Source of the DNA: Datisca glomerata
Lineage: Eukaryota > Streptophyta > Magnoliopsida > Cucurbitales > Datiscaceae
NCBI GenBank assembly: GCA_003255025.1
Contig: QANY01007297.1
Coordinates: forward strand, 544,437-608,436
Length of the DNA: 64,000 nucleotides
Direction: 5' to 3'
The translations under genes were made by a program, and so were the position numbers. This document shows positions 1 through 10,500 of this stretch, one piece after another. Positions within the stretch are counted from its first letter, which is position 1. Each line of letters begins with the position of its first letter. The notes beneath the pieces are model-generated. The model saw only the letters and a list, made by a program, of their open reading frames with translations, had not been told where the DNA came from and did not search any database.

Positions 1-1418
1 GACATTGATAACCTTTATGAGAATCTGAGTATCCCAGGAAAACACAGTGAATGGTATGAAAATTGAACTTATGCTTATTATATGGTCTGATGTAGGGAAA
101 ACAAGAATTGCCAAAAGCTCTAAGAAACTAGTAGTTTGGGATTTTGGAGTAAATCAGTTCATAAGGAGACTTGTTCTTCAGATTGGAGTAGAGATCCTAT
201 TTATAATGCAAATAGCAGTGTTTAAGGACTCCCACCAGAACTTAAGAGGGAATTGAGCTTGAGCTAGAAGAGTCAAGCCAATTTCAATAATTTGTCTCTG
301 TTTCCTCTCTATCTTACCATTTTGTTTGTAGATATAGGGACATGGATGCCTAAGGTTATACCAAATTGATCTAGAATAGGTTTCAAGCTTCTAAACTCAC
401 CTTTCCAGTTCGGTTGTATGCTTTTGATTTGAAAACTAGACTGACTCTCAACATAATGTATGCATTGATTGAAAACAGACTTGGCATCTGATTTAAGCCT
501 TAAAGGAAAATCCAGCAAAATCTAAGAAGGTCATCAAATAAGCTCTAATAGTATCTAAAACCTTTTGAGGATAACATAGGGGCAGGTCCCCATATGTCAG
601 CATGTATTAATTCAAAAGGAATTGAAATTTTGTTGATTGACAGAGGGAAAACTATATAGTTGCATTTTAGCAAACTTGCAAGCATTACAAAAAGAGGGAA
701 TTGAACCAATAGAAGAAACTTTAATGTATTGAAGTATTGTTTTCAAAACATTGCTTGAGGGATGTACACACCTTTGATGTTGAACATTTACATCAGTGCA
801 GATTACAGAACTGAAACAAGAGCTATTGACAATTGAACTATTACAAGAATTCAGATTTAGAACATCTACATACAATCTTTGAGACTTATTATGACATTTA
901 GACTGAGTTTGACATGAGAGATCATTGTAAGAAGTAACAATATAGCCAGCAAGTGCAATATTTACAGGAGTTGAAGTGAGAGTAAAGGGCAGCTTCGAGA
1001 CAATAGACTTTTTAAGGAGAAAACGATATAAACCATATTTAAGCACTCCTTGTAGAAGAACCCTCCTTACCCTCCTCATACTGTTATCCTTAATGAAGAA
1101 AAAAATAGAGTCCAATTCTATGATTGTATCATTATCAGCAACAAGTCTAGATACACTAAGCAAATATTTTATTATTGAAGGAATACAAAGAATCTGAGTT
1201 ATAGAAAGAGATAAAATGTGAGAATCTGAACTTGACTGACTTGAGTTCAAATTGGTTTTAGTTAATAAAATGTTTGAACTACCAACATGAGAGATTGGTA
1301 ATAACTCACTATTGCCCACCATTATCTTGCCTTTACCTTTGTAATATGTCTTCGGAGACATATTCTCCATATTAGAGGTGACATGATTCGTTGCCCTATT
1401 GTCCATGTATTAGGAACT
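1..1418 (-). pseudogene. Decayed Copia retrotransposon pol fragment (protease end to integrase)
   Basis: Read on the minus strand, 1406-612 begins with DNRATNHVTS, a damaged copy of the Copia protease motif D-[ST]-G-A-[ST]-N-H. It is followed by KGKGKIMVGN and a GAG-pre-integrase stretch. A second open piece (518-309) reads FPLRLKSDAKSVFNQ and EFRSLKPILDQFGI, which is integrase core. The 300-1 stretch continues with NGKIERKQRQIIEIG-like residues and ends near FLGYS, the usual integrase C-terminal motif. Stops and frameshifts occur throughout; the catalytic G of the protease is R and a stop lies just before the first Met. The reverse transcriptase would lie to the left, outside the window. The right edge (about 1418) abuts CACTA coding sequence, so this Copia probably inserted into, or recombined with, that element. 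Confidence 0.85.
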
Positions 1419-1628
1419 ATCTGAAAACTCAATCTCTCTGGTTGGCCCGTGAACCTTTCTCACACTCCCCGAAGAAGACGAAGACCCTACAACAAAATAA
1501 AGAATAAGAAACCATTATAATAAGAAGTATTACAAAGTGTATATACCTGTTTGAGAACCATCTTCATCAGTAGAAGATACGACAATATGATCTAGATTTG
1601 GAAGAGAAGTATTTCTTCTAGGAGACAT
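1419..1628 (-). pseudogene. 5' exons of the CACTA second ORF (TNPA-like), truncated
   Basis: On the minus strand an ATG at 1628 opens a short exon (1628-1547, starting MSPRRNTSLPNLDH and acidic at its end). It stops at a GTATAT donor. An acceptor (TTGTTGTAG) leads into a second exon at 1486 with a serine run and VRKVHGPTRE. A short basic stretch followed by a G-P-T-R motif is typical of the second ORF of plant CACTA elements. The reading frame is consistent across the intron. The exon then meets a stop next to the Copia junction near 1418, so only the N-terminus is kept. The order (transposase, then this ORF) fits CACTA structure. Confidence 0.55.
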
Positions 1629-1761
1629 TAACCTGCATAAAGATAAATGGCATGAAAGAAGATCTTAAATATGTTATTGCTTATAAAATAAATTAAAGCA
1701 AATGTAAGAAGATACGAATGAATATTTTATGCTAACAGGCTCACTGTTATTTTAAAATTCA

Positions 1762-4700
1762 CTCTATATCATCATTAGTTGGTATAATATCCTCTGAATC
1801 GTCATCATAATTGATCAAAGTGTCATCTTTATTGTCATCATCATCAATAAAATCAATATATTCAATATTACTATCTCCTACTCCAATAACATTTGCATCC
1901 ATTTCAGAAGGTTCCACGTCATGCCTGTGAAATTGCATCGTTTCTTACTCATCAAGATCAATAGATGGAAAAGTTATTTTAGTAGGCCTTACGACTTCAT
2001 CTTGTTCTATCTAGGGAACATCCCATAAATTTCTATATTTAACCTTTTGCACCAATTTTCAATTGACTCCAAATTTGCAATCATCAATATAAAAGACTTG
2101 TTGTGCTTTGGATGCGAGACTAAAAGGCTCATTTTCTTACCAAGTCTGGCTTACATTTACACAAGTGAAACCAATATCCCTCTTCACTCTATTTTTTTTT
2201 TGGATTTGTGTCAAACCATTCACATCTAAATAACATAACTTTATTTCTCGTGCATACGGCATTTCAATCACTTCTTTTAACGTACCAAAAAAATCAATCT
2301 ATTCACCATCATGTTCTCCTAGAACTACTAAAGCATTATTTTGGGTTTTCCAGTCATGATCATTATCAATATTATGGTATCGAACACCATTGACAATACA
2401 ATTAGAATATGTCATGACACGATTATCTGGACCAAATGCTAAAGCATATAAATCATCTTGGCTTCTAATGACCATTGACGGCGCAACTCAATGATCTAAT
2501 AAAAATAACAAAAGTATTATTACGTCCGTACCAAATTTAATGATATATATTTAGTCAAATATATACACAACCTGATTTCTAAACCATTCAGGAAATTGGT
2601 TTAGATGTCTTGAACATAAGTCAACCCGACTAACTCTGTTTAATTCTTTCATGTACTCTTTGCACATATTAATAATTTTATTTTATTGATTTGAAATATA
2701 AAAAACAAACATTGAAAATTAGACTTAATAATGTTATTAATTTACTTGCACTGAGTAAGGTAGTAGCTCCACGCAATTATTCAGCACATACCATTGGGCA
2801 ATCTCTAATTCTTGTTTAGAAAACTGAATTATTTTATTACCACCAATTGGACGAGCTCGTTGAGTGAAGACAGCTACTGACCTTTCATTTAGTTTGTCAA
2901 AGTACTCATCATCATTCTTCTCATTCCACGTGAATTTGGTTTCAATGCCACAGAGATACAATGAGTAAAAAGTCAACAACCCATTAACAATTTAGGCTTA
3001 TGTGTCGAATCTTTAGACGAGCTTTGTTTCTAACATATTGTTTAAGTGTACACAAAATCCTGTCATATGACAACAATTACATTATGCACAAAATATTTGA
3101 TGGGTAAGTAAAGGAAAAGTTGAGAGATATACATTTCAATTGGGTACATCCAACTATAATCAACAGTACCACACAATTTCATTTCTTGTGGTTAATGGAC
3201 TATCAAATGTACCATAACATCAAAGAAAGTTGGGGGAAATATCCTTGCTGACTTACACAGGATCAAACTTATTCCGTCTCCAAGAAGGTCTAAGTCCTTA
3301 ATGTTCATTATTTTTTAGCACAACTCTTTGAAGTAGTTAGACAACTCAACCAAAGCAGTGCACACATCCTTACCCAACTGGTAAAAGTCTTTGCAGTAAA
3401 ACATGACAATCATGACTTTTCTATCCCAAAACCTTACCCTCAGCTTGGTTGATACATCGTGATATGTTTGGTGTGAAGCCATCTAGAAACTTTACTGACT
3501 TTAAGAAATCAAAAAACTCTCTTCTCTCATCTACTATCAATGTCTAACACGCAGGTAGTTTAAAATATTTGTTCCCTTTCAGCTCAAGGAGTAGTTTTTT
3601 TTATAGTCATGTCGGCTAGGCCCAATCGATCTTTGTAACTGTCGTTTGTTTTGCCTTCTATATTGAACGATGTATCTAATATATTCAAAAATATTTTTCA
3701 ATATGCATGACATCCAATTTGTGTCTAATTTTAAACTTAGACCAATATGAAAGTTGAAAAAACAGACTTTTCGTAGTCCTATTAAGATCACCTAAAGGAC
3801 GCTTTCTTGTTTTGTCTGACTTATTTGGGTTTTTTTTCCAAACTTGGCAAATTAAATTTGATCTAACTGTCTCAATGTATCTAATCCTTTCAACTTTCTT
3901 GGCGCATCACAAAACTCTTGTTTACCGTCATGCCATTTACTCCTCCGCTATATATGATTACAAGAAAAATATCGTTGATGTTCCATGCAACATATTTACT
4001 TCGCAACCTCAATGAATATGCATCTTTGTTGCAAACAAGACATGCCAAGTACCATTTTATGCTCTAACCAGACAAATCTTCATACGCTGGAAAGTCATTT
4101 ATTGTCCACAACACAAAAGCATGCATAGAAAAAAATTACCAAGAAGTGACATCAAATGTTTGAACCTCATCCCATAATTGTTTTAACTTATCTATCAATG
4201 GCTGTAAATACACATCAATATCTTTACTGGGTGATCTTAGACAACAAATTAGTAATGACATCATAAAAAATAGTTCTTTCATACACTTCCATGGAGGAAG
4301 GTTAGACCATTGGGCAATCTTAGACCACAAAATGCTAATCTTACATTTTGAGCATCTTCTATAAACCAACTATATTGCTTATCAAAATCCTTCCAACCTT
4401 CTAAATCAGCAAAATGTATCAATACACCTTAGACGTTGAGACATTTCTCCTTGTGTTGTCTCATATTGGATGATGTGTATTTTGACTTGAATAATCTTTG
4501 AAGTCTGAGTATAATAGGAAAGTGACAAGAAAAATTTTTGGAAACCTTCTTACACTTCTCATCATCCATTTTATATCTTGATTCACCACATTCTGGACAT
4601 TTATCTTTTCATTCATTCTCTTTTCAAAATAAAGCACAATCATATTTATAAGAATTAATGGTGTCATATCCCAATCCTAAATCTCTCAATTTCTTTCTAG

Positions 4701-5058
4701 CTTCATAGTAAGAGGCACTAATAGTCTACTGGATGAGAACCTTTTAAAACTTCAAGTAATTGGTCAAATGACTTATTGTTCTAGTGATTAAACACTTTGA
4801 TATGTATCAACTTCACAATAAAAGATAGTGAAGTATACTTTTGACGATCAGGATAAAGTTCTTATTCGACTTCACTAAACAAATCAATAAATATGTATAA
4901 CGTCTCTGCATTTAGATTTATTCTATCAGTGTTATCCTCTCCAACTCATTCACCATTCATCTCCATCCCAACAAAAACACACATGTTATCTAACATTTCT
5001 CTCATCTCATCACCATCATCTTCATCACCACTAATGTGAGATGTAGTACTATTCATCT
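1762..5058 (-). pseudogene. TNP2-like CACTA transposase, decayed
   Basis: Starting at an ATG near 5058 (minus), the pieces follow the order of TNP2-type transposases. They are an acidic N-terminus; a segment with HWNNKSFDQLLEVLKG (about 4800); KKVSKKFFLSLSYYTQ-like residues (about 4540); NDFPAYEDLSGWS and ACLVCNKD (about 4060); and PPWKCMKELFFMMSLLI with DIDVYLQPLIDKLKQLWDEV (4369-4136). Next comes a DUF4218-like region (about 3790-2737) with the C-terminal RPIGGNKIIQFSKQELE, then a DUF4216-like region (about 2420-1990) with FTCVNVSQTW. An acidic tail ends near 1762. Many stop codons and frameshifts separate the pieces, so no functional protein can be made. Family membership is recognised from conserved motifs and should hold well. 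Confidence 0.85.
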
Positions 5059-5689
5059 CCATATTTGGTGAATGGTAATATCTTTATATCTCTTCATTAT
5101 GAAACATCCAATGATCATAGCTCAATACCATAGTATAACCCAACTTAAAGGATCAAAATATTGATACAGAACAATGCCAGCGAGAGAGCTTAGGTTGCTC
5201 CATTTGGGAACCAACAAATTATGCTAATGAAAAGAAATAATTATTATTTGGTAATTCAAATCAAAGAGAACGTGATGCCATATCATACAACTCCTGAGTA
5301 ATTATAAGCATGGAATTATAAACATATAGAATGCTAAGAAATAAGCCAAAAGTTTGTTATTAGAATTTTCCCTTTTTATCAATCTATCTACGGATCTTAG
5401 GAGAAGAGAAGTACTAGGTATGAGATCTCTAACAAGGAGGAGATCTGTCTTGGTGGAGCTCTATCATGGAGGAGGAGATCTGCGAGGAGGAGCCACGAAC
5501 TGATATAGGAGCTCTTTGTTGTGCAGGAGCTCGGTTGCGGGGGAGCTTTACTGTAGAGACTGACGGAGACAAACCAAGGAGGTGAGAGGGAAGTAGGTTT
5601 TGTCGAGGGCTTGAAAAGGGAGGGGAAGCTGAGAAATGAGAGAAAATTGGAAGCTTACTGTTTTGTGTACCAAACCCTTATTAAAACGA

Positions 5690-6116
5690 CGGTGTTTTAA
5701 CAAGGGTATTGTAACTTTTACCGACGAAAATAAAAGTTGGTCGGTAAAAACAAAATTTGGATGACAGATACCATAAAAATCACCTTATGATATCTGTCAT
5801 CCAAATTAATATTTCGTCAATAAAAGTTACCCTTTTACCAATGAAAAGATTAATTGGTCGGTAAAAGCTGCTTTTACTGACCAATTTTATATTTCATCTG
5901 TAAAAGTTCTACTTTCACCAATGTAGAACTTTTATCGACGAATCCAAAACATTCATCGGTAAAAACGAGTAAAAAAACGGGCGCACTTCTTTCCCGGTTA
6001 AATGTATTGTCTTTGGCGATCAATTATTTAGTTGGTCGTTAAAAATGGACCTTTTGCTATGAATTACTTTCGTGACTAAGAGTTTCATGGCTAGAGCCCC
6101 TATTTTTTTTGTAGTG
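5690..6116. repeat. CACTA subterminal repeats and terminus
   Basis: Several direct and inverted copies of a short motif (TTGGTCGGTAAAA and its complement TTTTACCGACCAA, with variants) occur within 400 bp of the CACTA terminus at 6111-6116. A near-perfect inverted pair built on TTGGATGACAGATA lies at about 5756-5806. Such arrays are the transposase-binding region of En/Spm elements; binding here is inferred from the family, not shown. Confidence 0.8.
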
Positions 6117-6201
6117 CGTGTTGCCGAAACCCATGAGAATACCATTTTTCATTTAGATAAAAAAGTTTACTCTAAAGTTTGAATGCTCACTGTAATTTTG
6201 G

Positions 6202-6377
6202 TTTATGAAGTTTCAATTTATAAATCTGGTTCATAAATAAATAAAATAATAATTTACTGTACGATAATGGAATATGAAAATAAATGAGCTTTATGAAGTT
6301 TCAATTTATAAATTTGGTTCATAAATAAATAAAATAATAATTTATTGTACGATAATGGAATATGAAAATAAATTAGC
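6202..6377. repeat. 88-bp tandem duplication
   Basis: Two adjacent copies, 6202-6289 and 6290-6377, each beginning TTTATGAAGTTTCAATTTAT. They differ at only a few positions, for example AATCTGG versus AATTTGG. This indicates a fairly recent local duplication. Confidence 0.9.
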
Positions 6378-6990
6378 TCAGGTTTAAATAGGCAAGTGAA
6401 TTAATCAATATCTGGGGTAAAAAGTATTAATTAACTCAATCATATTCGACGCTCCGACAGATTATTGTTTCAAAATTGATTTTGTTTGATAGCTATCCCT
6501 CACTTCAATAATGCAGAAAAAACAAGGAAACAAATTCTATACCATCGCAGCAGAGTCAGAAGGTAGATTTGGCCAAACTAATTTTATAATTAAATAATAA
6601 TTTTTCCTCTAATTTTTTTAATAGATCTCATCTGTTGGTTTAGATTCAATTATATCTTTATCTATGTTTAGTAAAGGTAGAGACTCCAAATTCAAAAAAT
6701 AACACTAATCTCATCCATGCCAAAACTAGTGTTCCGTCATAGGCCATGACATTATATGAATGATGTCTTACTTCTTTTGAAAAAAATAAGGAAAATTACT
6801 CAAACATCTCATATAACTTATTTAAATGACATAAATATTTTTTTAATTTAAAAAATGATACACAGTTTTTTTTCATATTCAATTTTATTAAAAGAAAATC
6901 TAGAATCATTAAATTTCAAACTAATACCTTTAATAACAGGTAATAACAAAATTACTTTTCATTTTATTCCTAACTCTATCACTGTTTCGG

Positions 6991-7087
6991 AGAATTAGAT
7001 AGTGAGGACAGTATCTGAAGTGAAATAAATTCCACGTTTAACAATTTTTGATCACAGACGTGTCCACTGTCCTCACTATCTAATTCT
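6991..7087. repeat. 22-bp perfect inverted repeat upstream of the channel gene
   Basis: The arm at 6991-7012 (AGAATTAGATAGTGAGGACA plus GT) is exactly complementary to 7066-7087, with a 53-bp spacer. Pairing does not extend beyond the 22 bp on either side. It may be the remnant of a fold-back element or a transcribed hairpin. Confidence 0.85.
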
Positions 7088-7292
7088 TTATAAGTAAACA
7101 AGTCGGGGTAATAATTGCTCTATCAATGTTATTATTTACAAAATAAATAAAAGAAAAAAAATCCGAGACATGGACTTGACTAAACGAGTACTTTTCCATT
7201 AGCTGGCAAGAACGAAGGAGGAGAAAACACATGAAAATGAAACACGACAGGAGCCAAAAAGCGCGGTCATTTTGTTTTAGCCATTAATGGTC

Positions 7293-7294
<2 letters not shown>

Positions 7295-7324
<30 letters not shown>

Positions 7325-7325
7325 N
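7295..7325. repeat. AT dinucleotide microsatellite with an assembly gap
   Basis: Fifteen AT units (7295-7324) are followed by a single N at 7325 and a T run. The true length is uncertain. Confidence 0.95.
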
Positions 7326-7566
7326 TTTTTTTTACAAAAAGACAAATAAAAAAGAATAACTCTTTCCTTTACTAAAAATATCAGAGAATAATGAGGTCGT
7401 TACTGCTTTTCAAGTGTAAAATTCCAACTTTCAGAGTCATCACCGTTCTCCTCCGGCTGGAGTTGGACATTCTCAAAAGCAGCAGCCATATGCCCTGTTT
7501 TTAGAATAAGACTACTGTCTTACAGTCTCTGTCTGAATTATATACAATCAGAAAAATTCACTTACA

Positions 7567-10500
7567 ATGGCAGACGACGATGTGAGGTTAGCTTTTTTCA
7601 CTTGTTTCTTCTTTCTCATTTTTTTTAATTTTATGCCGCTTCAGATGGTGAGGATTTATGTGTAGTCTTAATTGAAGGTCTGTTTGTTTTTTATCTATGA
7701 ATTAATCAATCAAAGTTTCTCTCTCTCTCTCTCTCTATATATATATACTAATTTTTCAACTCTTTCCATAATCTATTTGGACTCTAAATTCGATAGATAA
7801 CAAATGATATTGTATCGTGTTGTGTCTCTTTTCTAAAAAAAAAACTTTGCAACAAAAATGCCAATTCTAATTCTTAATCAAGAGTACTGAGCTTTTTATG
7901 TAATTTAATTCTCAATTCAAGTAATGATATATGTTATTTAAATCATGTTCAGCATTCACATTCGTGAAGAGCAGCCCTCGAAGAATGAAGAAAAATATGT
8001 ACCCAAGCATAAAAGAACTACAATGAAGGAAATCATGGCCCCACAAGGAAAGTACATTTTAATGTGGAATAAGATATTTCTAGTCGGTTGTGTGGTTGCA
8101 GTGATGCTTGATCCTCTCTTCTTTTACATTCCGTTAATCAAGGAGGAAAAGAAATGCGTTGCCCTTGACAACAAATTAAAGAACACTGCACTTATTTTAA
8201 GATCAGTCATGGACCTGACCTACATAGTTCACATTGTGTTTCAAATTCGATCTGCGCTTTCGATTGAGGCTTCTGCGAGATCCAAAGGGAAATTAGATGC
8301 AACATTTAATAGAGGTTTTCTTAAACGTGCTTTGGGGGCAATGAGGTGGATCCCATGGTGGCATATCTTAATTGATATTCTTGCTGTTCTTCCCATTCCA
8401 CAGGTAATGCCACATACTTGTTTGTTTGTGTTATGACATGATGCTATCGTTTTTTTCTGTCAATTGGCGTGGTGATTTGAATTTAATACCTCCTATTTAG
8501 AAGAGAGATTTAAATCATCTCTTGTTCTTAGAACAGGGATTTAGATACTAGAAGATGGATTAGTTTAGTTCTGGTTTGTCTGATCTGAAAACGGACGGAC
8601 CAAATTTAACTTTGAGGAAAAAATGAAAATTAAAAACAAATGAAAAGAAAAATGTGACAAACATCTTTTCATCTTAGCGTTTATGCCGAGGTGATTGTGT
8701 TACTCATTTCCTTAATGGACGATCGTGATTGAGTAAATAGATCCCTCCTATTAGGATCCCCAACATGAGGGGATCTAAATGAGTTATTTGTAATAATATA
8801 CTCTTTAGAATTTTCATTCTGAAATATACACACATTTCTCTCAAAACTAAGAGATATATTCTGAAATATACACACATTTCTCTCAAAACTAAGAAATATA
8901 TATCTCTGGTCACAAAATTTTACATACTCAACCTTTGTTTCCCTTCCCAATTCAGTTATCAAATTAAACAATTTTTTTACAGTTATCAAATCAAACATTT
9001 AGATTTCAAATAAAAGTTGTCTCTTTAATTCTTCATTTTTTGCTTCCTTTTCGTCTTGGTTTTTCTCTATTTCTCTTCTTCTTCAAAGAAGCTTGCTACC
9101 TGAGTGGAAAACCAGCATACTTCTTCTTCTTCACTGAGACCCTGATTCTTTCAACAAGATGGTGCCCATTATTATTTTTCTTCTTCAATGAGACCGGCCC
9201 ATTCTTCTTCTTCTTCAGCGAAATGCACTCAGAATCATAAAAACACGTATACTTTGCTGATTCTTCAGCGAGAATGACCTATTTTGGAGTGCTTGGCTTA
9301 TGGCGAGGACATACCAAATGTAAAGTAGAAATACATTCCATAATTTCACAAAAAAATTGGCTATGGACATTTTTTTACATGGAGCTCCAGTTGAATCTCT
9401 TACAGAATTATAAACACTTCTACTTGTTGAATGGATTTTAAGAAATTATAAACTCTTCTTTTTGTTGTATGGATAGTAGCTGTGAGATCTTATTGTTTCA
9501 GTTATGGATTTAAGTTATGTGATACGTAATAAGTGAAAAAAATGAGGGGTTCTGGATTTCTTACTATATGGATGGTAGTCGTTTCTAGCTCTAGATTGCT
9601 TACTAGCAGGATAAAAATTAAATACTTGAATGGTTCAAGTAGTCATTTAAAAATATCTACATGAATGATTCAAGTACCCATAAACAATTACTTGAACCCT
9701 TTAAGTAGTCACCTGGTGTAATGGTTGTATACTGACATAATAACAATAATTACTTGAAGGGTTCAAGTAGTTACAAATAACTACTTGAATCATTCAAGTA
9801 GTCACCTAATTTCTAAGTTGCTTACTAACAAAATAAAATAACTACTTAAAGGGTTCAAAGTAGTCATAAATAACTATTTCATCCCTTCAAGTAATGATAA
9901 AAACACATGCAATTTACATTGGTTTGTTTAGTAGCAAAATTAAATAACTACTTATAGGGTTCAAAAATAGATACTATATCTGTATAAAATACATACAATA
10001 TCCATACAAAATAGGTTGATAAATTTAAAAAATAACTAAAATAAGGAAAAAAAAGTTTATGTGCCTGATTTGCTTCATATATATCAATCAAAATCATCAT
10101 CAGCATCAATATCAAGCCTACAATCACTGTCAGGATGTTCAAGTTCATCATCATCAACATCTTGTAGACAATCATCATCATCTCTCCCAAAGTAATACTT
10201 TCCCGAATGAAAATTGTCATTATCATTGTTCTCATTGCTATCAACCATCATTTCACCCATAAAGCATAAAATGTGACTGTAACGATCTTGTTGTGAGGGA
10301 ATAGTTTCATTGACTTTGACTTGGACATGTAAGATTATCAATAATTGTCCTAGGTTCTGGTTTGAGCATTGACATATAAAGGAGTACGATGTGATTCAAA
10401 ACTATTTTCAACAATGAAAAATTTCATGTGACGATCATTTAATATTTCAGCAAGTGGAGAGAGTACATGAGTCTTGTATAAAAATTTCATTGAAATATTA

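Larger units (their letters stand above)
1420..6116 (-). mobile_element. CACTA (En/Spm) DNA transposon, truncated at its 3' side
   Basis: The right end reads CACTACAAAAAAAATAG on the minus strand (6116 downward), a classic CACTA terminus. Inside it lie subterminal repeats built on the motif ACCGACCAA (5690-6060), then a TNP2-like transposase (about 5058-1762, minus) and the start of a second, spliced ORF (1628-1420). The other terminus is missing: the element runs into Copia sequence near 1418. The 3-bp target duplication cannot be checked because only one end survives. The transposase has many stops, so the element is not autonomous. Confidence 0.85.
6117..7566 (+). other. Intergenic region and probable promoter/5' UTR of the channel gene
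   Basis: No coding sequence is recognisable. The stretch holds an 88-bp tandem duplication (6202-6377), a 22-bp perfect inverted repeat (6991-7087), an AT microsatellite with one undetermined base (7295-7325), and a less AT-rich segment just before the start codon (about 7400-7566) that may be 5' UTR. No TATA box could be assigned with confidence. Confidence 0.5.

Noticed and set aside
7945..7952. ATG at 7945 as CNGC start
   Set aside because: It lies within the acceptor region (TTCAG) of intron 1; exon 1 at 7567 gives a consistent phase and a normal start.
9040..9240. Phe-rich open frame (+)
   Set aside because: Product of CTT/TTC-rich sequence in the intron; no gene evidence.
10059..10341. 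Asp-rich and His-rich open frames on both strands
   Set aside because: They come from an ATC/CAT low-complexity stretch within CNGC intron 2.
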